Source of the DNA: DASUZB01 sp036377075
GTDB taxonomy: Bacteria > Actinomycetota > CALGFH01
Direction of reading: 5' to 3'
NCBI GenBank assembly: GCA_036377075.1
Contig: DASUZB010000300.1
Location: 1 to 33,785 of the forward strand
DNA: 33,785 nucleotides
Made by a program: the position numbers and the translations under genes. The notes beneath the pieces were generated by a model. The model had not been told where the DNA came from, made no database searches, and saw only the letters and a program-made list of their open reading frames with translations. Each line of letters opens with the position of its first letter. The first letter of the stretch is position 1. Positions 13,841 to 22,233 of the stretch are shown piece after piece.

Positions 13841-16252
13841 TCACCGTGAGGGGTGCAGCAAGGTCGTCGAGACGAGGTGCCCGGTCAGGTCCAGGCGCAT
13901 GGGCTTGTACCGCCAGGTGGCGTACAGCGCCAGCTGGTCGGAGAAGTGCGGGCTTGCCGGGTCGCCGCTCTGGCCGGGGGCGACCACGTTCTCCGCCCAC
14001 TGGTGACGGCCAGCGCCGAGGTGGACGATCTGGTTGTAGGTGCCGCGGTTCATCCAGATCGTGTCGGGCACCTGTGGGGTGAGCGGCAGCGCCTCCCAGC
14101 TGATGTGCGCGGCTGGCTGCAGCCAGCCTGCGGGGTCGGGCCCGTACTGGCTGGTCAGCTGGTCGAGGGCGGACCTCAGTGCCGCCGTCACGGCGCCGTC
14201 GACGCTGTGGCCGTCGAGGTAGTCGTGCGCCAGCGGCAGCGACCGCGGCGCCGCGCCGATCACCCGGGCCATGAGGTTGCCCAGCACGTTGGGGTCGAAG
14301 CCGGGGAGCTCGTCGCCGAGGACCTGGTCGACGAGGGTCTGCCACCAGGTGTTGAAGATGGCGACCGAGGGTTGGTCGTAGCGGCCGTCCTGGTCGGCGT
14401 CGGTCTGCAACCAGTTCCATGCGTGCAGTTGCCGGAGGGTTGCTGGCAGCCGCGGGTCGGCGCTGGGGTCGACGTGGCCGAGCAGGTCGTCCAGCAGCGT
14501 GGAGACGAACACGGTGTCGGCCGAGCCGGACGGTGTGTCCGTCGTCCAGCCGGCCGTGCGGTTGAGCTTCTCCAGGGTGCGCACCGTCGCGGTGCCCGGC
14601 GCGACCCTTGACAGCTGCTGCGTGAGCGTGGTCACCCGGTGCACCGGGCCCCAGTCCCAGAACCCTGCCGAGGAGTTGGCCCAGCCGGGGGCGGGCTTGT
14701 TGTTCCAGCTGGCCAGCCAGTCCTGCTGCGGGTTGAGCGTGTGCGGCTGCTGGCTGAACGGCAGGAATCCCTGCCACTCATCGCTCCCGGTGCCGTCGTG
14801 GGGGAGGAACGGGTTGTCGCCGGGGGCCCGGACGGGGATCCGTCCGATGTGCCAGTAGGCGATGTTGCCGCGGTTGTCGGCGTAGAGGACGTTGAAGTTG
14901 TAGGAGGCGCGCGCCGCGGCGGCGGCGAACTGCTCCAGCGTGCGAGCCCGGCCGAGGCCGAGCCAGGCGTCGTAGGTCTCGAGCTCCATGCCGCGTACGG
15001 CGAGCTTGATCGAGATCGCGGTGGTCTGATCGGTCGGAGCGTTCGGCAGCGGCGAGATGACCGGCCCGTGGACCGTTTCGCACAGCTGCTGGGCGCCGGT
15101 CGGGAACTGCTCGAGGCGGCAGTCCATCGGGCGCCACCGGCCCTGGAAGCGGTACTCGGGTGCCGTCGTGCCGGCTCGCAGCCGGACGACCTCGACGTAG
15201 ATGTCGGTGTTGTCGGTGCCACCGCTGGTGAGTGTCCAGGCATGGCTCGAGGCGACGCCGATCGGGATCAGCGGCCAGCCAGCCAGCTCCATGCCGGTCA
15301 CGTCGAAGCCAGCGCCGTGGATGCCGATCTCGTGGTTGATCTGGGGAGTCGAGTAGCCCATCTGCGGGCCGCCGAGCAGCAGCGCGTGCCGGTCGGCGCT
15401 CAGTCGCGGCCCGACCACGATGGCGTTGGATGCGGGACCCCGGCGCATGCCGAAACGGGCGTAGACCCGTGCGGCGGCGTCGATCGTGCCGCTGGCGGCC
15501 TTGGCGACCTTGGCCGTGCCCGGCGGCAGTTGCGGTACCGGTGCCTTGCCGCGCCGAGGCGGGGCGACCGCGGCCGATGCGGGTACCGTGGTCGGAGCGC
15601 TGGGGTCGTCCAGCCAGTGGGTGTCCGTGAACACCTGCTGCCCCTCAACGGTGCCGAGACGGGCGGACAGGTCTTCGAGCTGCGCGAGGTTGTCGAGCTC
15701 ATCCCCACCGAAGGTTCCGAAGAAATTCGCGAAGTACATGTAGGTCGCGATCGAGTCGTCGACCGTCCACGGCCGTGGCGGGCCGAACACGGCGTAGGGC
15801 GCCGGTAGCGCGCGTGCCTGTTCGGCATGGGCGATCCAGGCGTTCATCCCATCGGTGAACGACTCGAGCACCGTTCGGGTCAGCGGGGACGCCCGCGCGA
15901 GCAACGCGGCCCGCCGGGCCTGCGACCCGAACAGTTGCCGGGCGAAGACGTCACCGGGCAGCACCGATGGGCCGAGCAGGTCCGACAGCGTGCCGGTGGC
16001 AAGGCGCCGGTGGATGTCCGCCTGCCAGAGCCGGTCCTGGCCCTGGGCATACCCGACGCCGTGGAACAGCGCGGACAGGCTGGCGGCGTAGACGTGTGGG
16101 ACGCCGTACTCGTCCCTGAGGATCCTCACCTGGCCGGACTGCCCGCCGCCTGGCCCGCCCGAGGCGGGAGCGACGGCGCCAACCACGAGGAGGGGGACGA
16201 GCGCGGCCAGCACGAGCAGAAGAGGGGGGCGTCGAAGCGAGCGGCCCATCAT
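13841..16252 (-). CDS. Secreted penicillin-acylase-family Ntn hydrolase (aculeacin/AHL-acylase-like)
   Basis: 803 aa beginning with two adjacent ATG codons at 16252/16249 behind GGAAGGTAGG. Residues 1-31 are a signal peptide. The alpha-chain region opens with V-R-I-L-R-D-E-Y-G-V-P-H-V-Y-A and G-V-G-Y-A-Q-G-Q-D-R-L-W-Q-A-D, diagnostic of the family. Residues ~218-268 are a spacer-like Ala/Pro-rich segment, and R-R-G-P-A-S-N-A-I-V-V-G places the catalytic beta-chain N-terminal Ser at residue 275. Then follow G-G-P-Q-M-G-Y and S-H-A-W-T-L-T-S-G-G-T-D-N-T-D. Self-cleavage would yield a secreted heterodimer that hydrolyses amide bonds of acylated compounds (beta-lactams, acyl-homoserine lactones, lipopeptides). 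The exact substrate cannot be read from sequence. Confidence 0.9.
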   Translation of the reverse strand: MMGRSLRRPPLLLVLAALVPLLVVGAVAPASGGPGGGQSGQVRILRDEYGVPHVYAASLSALFHGVGYAQGQDRLWQADIHRRLATGTLSDLLGPSVLPGDVFARQLFGSQARRAALLARASPLTRTVLESFTDGMNAWIAHAEQARALPAPYAVFGPPRPWTVDDSIATYMYFANFFGTFGGDELDNLAQLEDLSARLGTVEGQQVFTDTHWLDDPSAPTTVPASAAVAPPRRGKAPVPQLPPGTAKVAKAASGTIDAAARVYARFGMRRGPASNAIVVGPRLSADRHALLLGGPQMGYSTPQINHEIGIHGAGFDVTGMELAGWPLIPIGVASSHAWTLTSGGTDNTDIYVEVVRLRAGTTAPEYRFQGRWRPMDCRLEQFPTGAQQLCETVHGPVISPLPNAPTDQTTAISIKLAVRGMELETYDAWLGLGRARTLEQFAAAAARASYNFNVLYADNRGNIAYWHIGRIPVRAPGDNPFLPHDGTGSDEWQGFLPFSQQPHTLNPQQDWLASWNNKPAPGWANSSAGFWDWGPVHRVTTLTQQLSRVAPGTATVRTLEKLNRTAGWTTDTPSGSADTVFVSTLLDDLLGHVDPSADPRLPATLRQLHAWNWLQTDADQDGRYDQPSVAIFNTWWQTLVDQVLGDELPGFDPNVLGNLMARVIGAAPRSLPLAHDYLDGHSVDGAVTAALRSALDQLTSQYGPDPAGWLQPAAHISWEALPLTPQVPDTIWMNRGTYNQIVHLGAGRHQWAENVVAPGQSGDPASPHFSDQLALYATWRYKPMRLDLTGHLVSTTLLHPSR

Positions 16253-16296
16253 GACCTACCTTCCGCGTCAGGCACGGGACCCCCACACGAGCAGTC

Positions 16297-16327
16297 TCAT
16301 TACCAAGTGATGCAGCGACGTTGTCAA
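16297..16327 (-). promoter_or_regulatory. Putative promoter of the penicillin-acylase-family gene
   Basis: On the minus strand TTGACA (complement of 16322-16327) is followed after 19 nt by TAATGA (complement of 16297-16302), about 45 nt before the ATG. It shares AAGGTTGAC with the hydrolase promoter near 12911. A partly symmetric CATTACC...GTGATG element lies across the spacer (16299-16313). The spacing is slightly long. Confidence 0.38.
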
Positions 16328-16417
16328 CCTTGCGGCGGTAGTTCCCCCAGCGAGCAGGTCGAGGTAGGCTCCGCCGCCGAGCAGGCCAAGGGGCCACCTG
16401 CGGAAAGGAAGGTCGTC

Positions 16418-16828
16418 ATGACCCAGCACGAGCACCCAAACGTCACCGTCGTCCGGGAAGGCTTCGAGGCGATGCAGCGGGGCGACACCGCCTGGATGGA
16501 CGAGCACCTGGCCGACGACGTGGTCTGGCACGTCGGCGGCAACAGCAAGTGGAGCGGGGCCTACCAGGGCAAGGGGAAGGTGCTGGAGTTCTTCGCCCGC
16601 CAGGCGCAGGCGATGGGGACGCCCTCGGTGGACGTCCACGACATCCTGGGCGGCGACGACCACGTCGTGGTGCTGGGGACGGCCTCGGCCAGCGCGCCGG
16701 ACGGTTCCGGGGCTGAGTGGAAGTACGTGCAGGTGTTCCACCTCAGGGATGGGAAGGCGACCGAGGTCTGGGGGATGGCGGAGAACGACGCCGCCGTCGA
16801 CCCGTTCCTGGACGGCCTTCCCGGTTGA
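16418..16828 (+). CDS. SnoaL-like / NTF2-fold protein
   Basis: 136 aa from ATG at 16418, with AAAGGAAGG about 6 nt upstream. The order V-R-E-G-F-E-A-M-Q-R-G-D-T, then L-A-D-D-V-V-W-H-V-G-G, then G-K-G-K-V-L-E-F-F, and a C-terminal strand pair F-H-L-R-D-G-K-A-T-E-V-W-G is the normal SnoaL-like pattern of a cone-shaped alpha/beta fold with a ligand pocket. Such proteins act as small isomerases, hydrolases, cyclases or binding proteins; no catalytic role can be assigned. It is divergent from the penicillin-acylase-family gene and convergent with the next reductase-fold gene. Confidence 0.85.
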   Translation: MTQHEHPNVTVVREGFEAMQRGDTAWMDEHLADDVVWHVGGNSKWSGAYQGKGKVLEFFARQAQAMGTPSVDVHDILGGDDHVVVLGTASASAPDGSGAEWKYVQVFHLRDGKATEVWGMAENDAAVDPFLDGLPG

Positions 16829-16916
16829 CGTGCGGCGGACGGTCCTGGGCTGACGGTCGGGTCGGCTCCTAGGTCTGGAGTCTGGACCCGTGGCTGTCCA
16901 GGACCTGTCGCTGTTA

Positions 16917-16961
16917 TGAGCCGGTTGGAGCAGGCCAGCGCGCAAGCCACCGTCCGGCTCA
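16917..16961. terminator. Inverted repeat between convergent genes
   Basis: TGAGCCGG (16917-16924) and CCGGCTCA (16954-16961) are perfect 8-bp reverse complements with a 29-nt loop; the right arm overlaps the stop codon of the minus-strand gene ending at 16959. The position suggests transcript termination for one or both convergent genes. There is no T-tract. Confidence 0.3.
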
Positions 16962-17528
16962 GCGGCGGACGCGGTAGCGGATATGGGTGGCCTCCGAGGT
17001 GTCGATCACCCGAACGATCTCCAACTCGATCCGCGACGGCAAGACCTCGAACAACCGGCGACCACCGCCGAACAGCACCGGGATCTGGTGGATCTGCAAC
17101 TCGTCCAGCACCCCGGCCTCGAGCGCCCGTTGCGCCGTGTACGCGCCGTGCACCAGCACGTTCCGGTCCCCGGCGGCGGCCTTCGCCTGCGCCATCGCGC
17201 TGGCGATCCCGTCGGTCACGTACGTCACCAACGGGTAGTTCGCCACCGAGGGATCCGGCGGCCGGTGGCTGGGCACGAAGATCGGGACGCCGTGATGGTC
17301 ACCGCCCCAGTGGTCGACCTGCTCCACGGTCCGCCGACCCGCCAGTACCGCACCGGGCGCCGTCCACTCGTCGAACAATTCTCCGGTCGGCCCGGACGGC
17401 CGGGAGAAGTCGCCGTACCACTCGTGCAGCCGGTCGAAGCCGTCGCCGCCGGGGTTGTCCGGTTCGTCGTTCGGACCTGCGATGTACCCGTCGAGGGACA
17501 TCGACATGTACAGCATTGATGAGGACAT
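16959..17528 (-). CDS. RibD C-terminal / dihydrofolate-reductase-fold protein, copy 5
   Basis: 189 aa from ATG at 17528 with AAGGAG about 7 nt upstream. It begins M-L-Y-M-S-M-S-L-D-G-Y-I-A-G-P-N-D, the usual first strand and loop. It continues with A-V-L-A-G-R-R-T-V-E-Q near residue 65 and V-L-V-H-G-A-Y-T-A-Q-R-A-L-E-A-G-V-L-D-E-L, and ends with I-P-V-L-F-G-G-G-R-R-L-F. It is the most divergent of the five family members in this window. NADPH-dependent reduction is the family expectation; the substrate is unknown. It appears to be transcribed alone. Confidence 0.87.
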   Translation of the reverse strand: MSSSMLYMSMSLDGYIAGPNDEPDNPGGDGFDRLHEWYGDFSRPSGPTGELFDEWTAPGAVLAGRRTVEQVDHWGGDHHGVPIFVPSHRPPDPSVANYPLVTYVTDGIASAMAQAKAAAGDRNVLVHGAYTAQRALEAGVLDELQIHQIPVLFGGGRRLFEVLPSRIELEIVRVIDTSEATHIRYRVRR

Positions 17529-17843
17529 CAGCCTGCTCCTTGTCTTCGACGGCGCAGCTCCTCAGCCGTGCCTCCTGTTCCTACGTTCGCACTAGAGATG
17601 CCAACGTCGACGACGTGGCAGTAGTGGTGCTCCTCAGTTGCCGTACCTGCCATGGCTACTTGCCAGGTCGACTCGTGTCGGCAGCGCAAGCCGGGCGCAC
17701 CCCTGCCACCGCGCTCGCTCGGGCACCGTATCCTGATCGAGCCAACGGCAGGGTCGACATGGAACGGCCATGACATCTGTTGGCAACTGACCCGGGACCC
17801 GCCAGCGGTATCCAACATCCGGTTCCGGAATGTCCGGTAACCC

Positions 17844-17882
17844 CGCGGCCGGGTAGCACGAAACGTGCACCTGGGCGGCCAC
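17844..17882. repeat. Dispersed intergenic repeat, element 1, copy 2
   Basis: Matches 12962-13000 at about 31 of 39 positions, with the core GAAACGTGCAC identical. On the minus strand both copies can be read as V-H-V-S-C-Y-P-x-A-G, so the conservation might be a coding relic. It lies 23 nt from the element-2 copy at 17906-17953. Confidence 0.5.
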
Positions 17883-17905
17883 CGCTTCAGTCCCGTCGAG
17901 GTCCT

Positions 17906-17953
17906 CAGCGGTTCCCGCTGTGCCCGCGGTGCAGGGAGCTGGCGGAGATGCTG
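17906..17953. repeat. Dispersed intergenic repeat, element 2, copy 1
   Basis: Matches 30738-30785 at about 42 of 48 positions. The identical left part is CAGCGGTTCCC and the identical centre is TGTGCCCGCGGTGCA. In the plus frame both copies read Q-R-F-P-x-C-P-R-C-x-E-L-A-x-M-L, which looks like one half of a zinc ribbon but leads into no protein. Confidence 0.55.
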
Positions 17954-18025
17954 AGGATCGGTGGGTGAGTAGTCAGCGGCGGACCTTCGGCTACGGCTGC
18001 GGACTGGCCGTGAGCGGGTCGGGGC

Positions 18026-19666
18026 TCATGGGCTCCCTCGCAGCGCCTGGACGGCCCGCGCGGCGTCGCGGATGCGGGAGAGCTGCTCTGGGAGCCGCCG
18101 CCCAGTTCGGCGTCCATGGCGCGTGCCGAGCGCCGCGAGCACCACGGAGGCGGCGTTGCGGCCGGGGATGCCGGTGACGCCGCCGCCGGGGTGCGTGCCG
18201 GCGCCGGTGAGGAATAGGCCCGGGATCGGGGTCCGGTAGCCGGCCAGCGACGGGGAGGGCCGGAAGGCCAGCAGTTGGTCGACGCTCATCTCGACGTGGT
18301 TGGGGTTGGCGTGCGGGTTGCCGGTGCGGGCGACCCACTCCGCAGGTCCGGTGACGCGGCGCTCCAGCGGCTCGAGCCTGGCGCCGAGCGCCAACTCGGC
18401 GGTCCGCCACGCGTGGTCGGCGGCCCGGTCGAGGGCATCTCGGTCCCATGGCCCGGACCGCAGCTGCCAAGGCACGAAGGTCGACAGCCACAGCGCCGCC
18501 CCGCCGCGTGGCGCCCAGCCCGGCTCGAGGGCTGACGGGAATGCGATCATCAGCGGCGGGCGCTCGGGCAGCTCGCCGAGGCGGATGCGGGCGAACGACT
18601 GTTCGACGTCGCCGATCGTGTTCGCCGACAGCATGAACGAGCGCTCGAAGCCGGGCGGCCCGGGCACCGCAGGCATGCGGGACAGCACCGCGTCGACCTT
18701 CAGCTCGGAGACGTTGCCGCGCCCGACGTGAATGCGGCGCACCTCCTCGAGCAGCGGCGGCGGCACGTCGTCCTCGTCCAGCAGGGCGAGGAACAGGCGC
18801 CGGGCGTCGACCGCCGACACTACTGCCCGTGCCGCCTCGAAGCGCTCCCCGCCCGCACTGACCGCGACCGCCCGGCCGCCCCGGAGCTCGACACGCTCGG
18901 CCGGCAGGCCGCGGTGCAGCGTCCCGCCGGCCGCCTCCAGGCAGCGCACCAGCGCGTCCACCGTGGCGCGCGAGCCACCGGCCGGGCGCGCCGCAGGGCT
19001 GCCGTGCCCACCCGCCAGCTGCAACGCGCCCGCGCCGGTGCCAGGGTCGGTCGGTGGCTGTTGGGAGTGCGCCGCCCAATGCGCCAGCGGGCCCTGCAGC
19101 CGCTCGTCGGTGAAGGTGCCGCGTAGCAGCGCGGAGGCCGAGCCGAGCAGCGCCTGCAGCAGGCGCTGCGCCCGCGTGCCCAGCGCCACCTCGGCGAGCG
19201 CGGCTAGCTGCCGCAGCGAAGGCGGCGGGCCCGCCTCGGTCTGGTGCAGCAGCGCAATGGCGGCCTCGGCGAAGTGGGCGAAGCGGCGGTACGCGTCGGC
19301 TTCACGGGCGCCGACGGCGGCGACAAGGCCCTCGACGGTGCGTTCCAGCGAGCTATGGAACGCCAGTGCGACGGCGTCGTCGCAGGGCGCGAGGACGACC
19401 TCGTCGCGCAGGTGGAAGCGGAGGCCGAAGCGGCCCTCCAGCTCCAGGTCGGCGGCGACGCCGCTGCCGCGGATGCCGCCGTGCTCGTAGGCGCCGAGCT
19501 CCAGTCGGCCGCGCCCCTCCGGTAGGTCGACGGTGTGGATGCAGCCTCCCGGCTCCGCGGCTGCCTCCACCACCTCGACCAGCAGGCCAGCCCTGGCCAG
19601 GTAGCACGCGCACGCCAGCCCGTTGTGCCCCGCGCCGATCACGACCACGTCGACCCGCCTCGTCAC
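18026..19666 (-). CDS. FAD-dependent oxidoreductase of the phytoene desaturase (CrtI)-like family
   Basis: 546 aa from GTG at 19666 (GTGAGGGC just upstream; ATG at 19690 is an alternative). The N-terminus is a Rossmann FAD-binding motif, V-D-V-V-V-I-G-A-G-H-N-G-L-A, followed by V-E-V-V-E-A-A-A-E-P-G-G-C. A late T-G-A-G-T-H-P-G-G-G-V-T-G-I-P-G-R-N-A-A segment near residue 500 is the C-terminal FAD motif of CrtI-type enzymes. It is full length. Relatives desaturate or isomerise carotenoids and other polyenes, but many actinobacterial members have unknown substrates and no other carotenoid gene is present here. The final ~35 residues are an Arg/Ala-rich tail. It is divergent from the STAND ATPase gene. 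Confidence 0.88.
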   Translation of the reverse strand: MTRRVDVVVIGAGHNGLACACYLARAGLLVEVVEAAAEPGGCIHTVDLPEGRGRLELGAYEHGGIRGSGVAADLELEGRFGLRFHLRDEVVLAPCDDAVALAFHSSLERTVEGLVAAVGAREADAYRRFAHFAEAAIALLHQTEAGPPPSLRQLAALAEVALGTRAQRLLQALLGSASALLRGTFTDERLQGPLAHWAAHSQQPPTDPGTGAGALQLAGGHGSPAARPAGGSRATVDALVRCLEAAGGTLHRGLPAERVELRGGRAVAVSAGGERFEAARAVVSAVDARRLFLALLDEDDVPPPLLEEVRRIHVGRGNVSELKVDAVLSRMPAVPGPPGFERSFMLSANTIGDVEQSFARIRLGELPERPPLMIAFPSALEPGWAPRGGAALWLSTFVPWQLRSGPWDRDALDRAADHAWRTAELALGARLEPLERRVTGPAEWVARTGNPHANPNHVEMSVDQLLAFRPSPSLAGYRTPIPGLFLTGAGTHPGGGVTGIPGRNAASVVLAALGTRHGRRTGRRLPEQLSRIRDAARAVQALRGSP

Positions 19667-20004
19667 GCCCTCACATCCCGCTCGCCCCATCGCATCGCCG
19701 AGCCCACCGCACGACCAATCCGCCCAACCCGCGATGGCTCACTCCGCTACAGCACCGAACTGTATCCGTGGCCGTTGCCGTAGTGCGGCTGGCTGGTGGC
19801 ACCAGCGCTCGGCGACCTGGTCCGAGGCCTACCGGCGGGCGTTCGAGGCGGTCGACGCCAACCGCGTCGCCCACCACCAGGCGGCATTCAGAGGCGCATT
19901 CAGGTGGGTACCGCGTCCGTGGGCAGCTTCGCCGATTGGTGACGGGCGGCCGTCGTCGGGGACAATGCCGCCCCTGAGCCCTTCGGCTGGGTTGAGAGGC
20001 GGCC
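19667..20004. other. Divergent intergenic region of 338 bp between the CrtI-like and STAND genes
   Basis: It should hold promoters for both flanking genes. Just before the plus-strand gene there is a GAGAGG ribosome binding site and a GACAAT box about 40 nt upstream. A direct repeat GCATTCAG occurs at about 19885 and 19895. A plus-strand stretch near 19815-19900 reads W-S-E-A-Y-R-R-A-F-E-A-V-D-A-N-R-V, which looks protein-like but has neither start nor homology I recognise. Confidence 0.4.
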
Positions 20005-22089
20005 ATGGCGGCACCACAGCGGCGGGTGGGCAACCTTCCCGCGGAAACCACCACGCTGATCGGCCGCCGCGCCGAACTGGAACGTATCCGGCAGCTCTGT
20101 GGGGATGCCGGGCTCGTGACGCTGACCGGTGTCGGCGGGGTCGGCAAGACACGGCTGGCGCTGCGCGCGGCCGCCCAGATGGGCTCGCGGTTCCCCGACG
20201 GGTCGTGGCTGGTGGAGCTGTCGCCACTGCGGCACGGCGCGTTGTTGGGGCATGCGATCGCCGAGGCGCTCGGCCTGGCCGACCAGACCGTCCGCCCGAT
20301 GGGCCAGGTGCTCACCGAGTACCTGGCTGAGCGGCGGCTGCTGCTGGTGTTGGACACCTGCGAGCACCTGGTCGACGACTGCGCGGCGCTGGCCGAGACG
20401 TTGCTCGGCGACGCACCCGGGCTGCGGATCCTGGCCACCAGCCGGCAGTCGCTGGACGTGCCCGGCGAGCAGGTGCTGGTGGTCGAGCCGCTGTCGGTTC
20501 CCGAGCCCGCCGCCGCCGGTGATGGTGACGCGGTGGCGCTGTTCGCCGATCGCGCGGCCGACGTGGTGCCCGGCTTTGCGCTGACCGCGGACAACCGGGC
20601 CGGGGTAACGCGGCTGTGCCGGCGCCTGGACGGGATCCCGCTGGCGATCGAGCTGGCGGCGGTGCGGCTGGGGGAGCTGTCGGTCGACCAGCTCGTCCAG
20701 CGGCTGGACGACCGCTTCGCGCTGCTCGCCGCTCCGGAGGATCAGGGGCTGCCGCGGCACCAGACGCTACGCACGGCGATCGGGTGGAGCCATGAGCTGT
20801 GCGAGCCGCCCGAGCGGCTGATGTGGGCCAGGCTGTCGGTGTTCGCCGGAGAGTTCGACGCCGACGCGGCCGAGCAGGTCTGTGCCGACCGGCAGCTGCC
20901 GGACGTGGCCGTCTTCGGCGTCCTGTACGGGCTGGTGGACAAGTCCATCGTGGTGCAACGACAGACCCCGGTCGGGGTGCGGTACCGGCTGCTGGACACC
21001 ATCCGCGAGTACGGCGCAGCCTGGCTGCGCGACGTAGGCCAGGACCACGACCTCGAGCGGCGCCATCGTGACCACTACCTGGAGCTTGCCCGCCAGGGCG
21101 ACGCCCACTGGCTTGGCCCCGACCAGGTCACCTGGTACGAGCGCATGACCGGAGCGCACGACAACCTGCGGGTGGCGCTCGAGTACTGCCTGGCCGAGCG
21201 GGACGGGCAGGCGGCGCAGGAGCTGGCCGGAGCGCTGTGGTTCTTCTGGCACATGTGCGGCTTCTCCAAGGAGGGCCGCCATTACCTGGAACGGGCCCTG
21301 GCCCTGGACCCGACACCGAGCCCGGCACGCACCAAGGCCCTGTGGGCCTGCGGCCTGATCGCTGTCGGCCAAGGTGATTCTGCCGCCGCCGAGGCCCTGG
21401 CCGCCGAGCACCACCGCGACGGAGCACTCGGCCTGTTCCTCACGATGGTCGCGGCGGCGGTACGGGGTGACCTGTCGCGGACGGCGTCGGCGGCCGAGGC
21501 CCTGCTCGCGGCGGAGCAGGACGGCGACTTCGGCGCTTCCACACTGCTGGCGCTGCTCATGCTGGCCTACACGAAGATCGGCAGCGGCCAGGGCGAAGAC
21601 GCCATCGTCGTGCTGGAGGACCTGCGCGCGCGGTGCGACCAGCACGGCGAGCGCATGATGCGATCCCACGGAGACTTCTTCCGCGCGCAGGCGGAGCTGG
21701 CCCGTGGGCAGCTCGGTGCGGCGCGCGCGTACGGCCGGGCGGCCCTGGAGGTCAAGCACCAGTTGCACGACAGCATTGGGGTCGCCATGGCGGTCGATCT
21801 GCTCGCCTGTACCGCGGGCGCCGCCGGCCAGGGGGAACGGGCTGCGCGGCTGCTCGGCCTCGCCCACCAGGTCTGGGACACGCAGGGCCTGCAACAGGCC
21901 GGCGTACCGCAGTGGATCGCCGCCCGCCAGACGTGCGAGCAGCAGGCTCGCGAGGCGATCGGGGACCAGGCGTACCAGGCGGCGTTCGAGGCTGGCCGTG
22001 AGGGCGACCTCGACGCGGGGATCTCCTACGCGTTGAGTGAGGCAGCCGCCCGGTCGAAGGTGTCCACGCAGGACGGCCTGACCGGTTGA
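20005..22089 (+). CDS. STAND-class ATPase with helical repeats (LuxR/AfsR-type regulator lacking its HTH)
   Basis: 694 aa. The opening G-N-L-P-A-E-T-T-T-L-I-G-R-R-A-E-L is the standard entry to the NB-ARC-like ATPase of large actinobacterial LuxR-type regulators. The P-loop is G-V-G-G-V-G-K-T (42-49), Walker B is L-L-L-V-L-D (112-117) followed by T-C-E-H-L (relatives usually have N-C-E-H-L), and G-I-P-L-A-I-E-L-A-A lies near residue 212. From about residue 350 the protein is helical and TPR-like (H-R-D-H-Y-L-E-L-A, A-L-W-F-F-W-H, A-A-R-L-L-G-L-A). Family members usually end in a LuxR HTH; here the chain stops at I-S-Y-A-L-S-E-A-A-A-R and no HTH is present. It could act by protein contact, perhaps with the products of the next three genes. 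Confidence 0.85.
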   Translation: MAAPQRRVGNLPAETTTLIGRRAELERIRQLCGDAGLVTLTGVGGVGKTRLALRAAAQMGSRFPDGSWLVELSPLRHGALLGHAIAEALGLADQTVRPMGQVLTEYLAERRLLLVLDTCEHLVDDCAALAETLLGDAPGLRILATSRQSLDVPGEQVLVVEPLSVPEPAAAGDGDAVALFADRAADVVPGFALTADNRAGVTRLCRRLDGIPLAIELAAVRLGELSVDQLVQRLDDRFALLAAPEDQGLPRHQTLRTAIGWSHELCEPPERLMWARLSVFAGEFDADAAEQVCADRQLPDVAVFGVLYGLVDKSIVVQRQTPVGVRYRLLDTIREYGAAWLRDVGQDHDLERRHRDHYLELARQGDAHWLGPDQVTWYERMTGAHDNLRVALEYCLAERDGQAAQELAGALWFFWHMCGFSKEGRHYLERALALDPTPSPARTKALWACGLIAVGQGDSAAAEALAAEHHRDGALGLFLTMVAAAVRGDLSRTASAAEALLAAEQDGDFGASTLLALLMLAYTKIGSGQGEDAIVVLEDLRARCDQHGERMMRSHGDFFRAQAELARGQLGAARAYGRAALEVKHQLHDSIGVAMAVDLLACTAGAAGQGERAARLLGLAHQVWDTQGLQQAGVPQWIAARQTCEQQAREAIGDQAYQAAFEAGREGDLDAGISYALSEAAARSKVSTQDGLTG

Positions 22090-22120
22090 TCGAGGTTCCC
22101 AATCTTCCTGATTACCCTGA

Positions 22121-22160
22121 TTCGCTGAAAGTTTGCAATAAGCGAAAGACGCCGTAACCT
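22121..22160 (+). promoter_or_regulatory. Putative promoter and inverted repeat before the STAS cassette
   Basis: TTTGCA (22132-22137) and TAACCT (22155-22160) are 17 nt apart in an AT-rich block, about 70 nt before the TTG start of the next gene. TTCGCT (22121-22126) and AGCGAA (22141-22146) form a 6-bp inverted pair flanking the -35 box. The same TAACCT -10 box occurs at 32374. This would separate transcription of the three signalling genes from that of the STAND gene. Confidence 0.42.
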
Positions 22161-22233
22161 ACCCTTCCAGCGAGTGGCACGACGCCAGCCCGATCGTGCG
22201 GGGCAGGGCGACCACGCCAGGGGGAGAGGGGCG

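Larger units (their letters stand above)
17529..18025. other. Intergenic region of about 500 bp without a recognised gene
   Basis: Only short, overlapping, compositionally shadow-like frames occur here and none resembles a known protein. A direct repeat GCTCCTCAG lies at about 17558 and 17629. The right part holds both repeat elements listed separately (17844-17882 and 17906-17953). It must also contain the promoter of the minus-strand reductase-fold gene at 17528, but I could not identify clear boxes. Confidence 0.5.

Noticed and set aside
17780..17968. Short plus-strand frame ending in a C-P-R-C zinc-ribbon-like motif
   Set aside because: Only the 16-residue repeat part is shared with 30738-30785; the rest is unrelated and there is no partner Cys pair, so it is treated as a DNA repeat and not a gene.
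19811..19900. Protein-like stretch in the gap before the STAND gene
   Set aside because: No start, no ribosome binding site and no recognised family; kept only as a remark in the intergenic entry.
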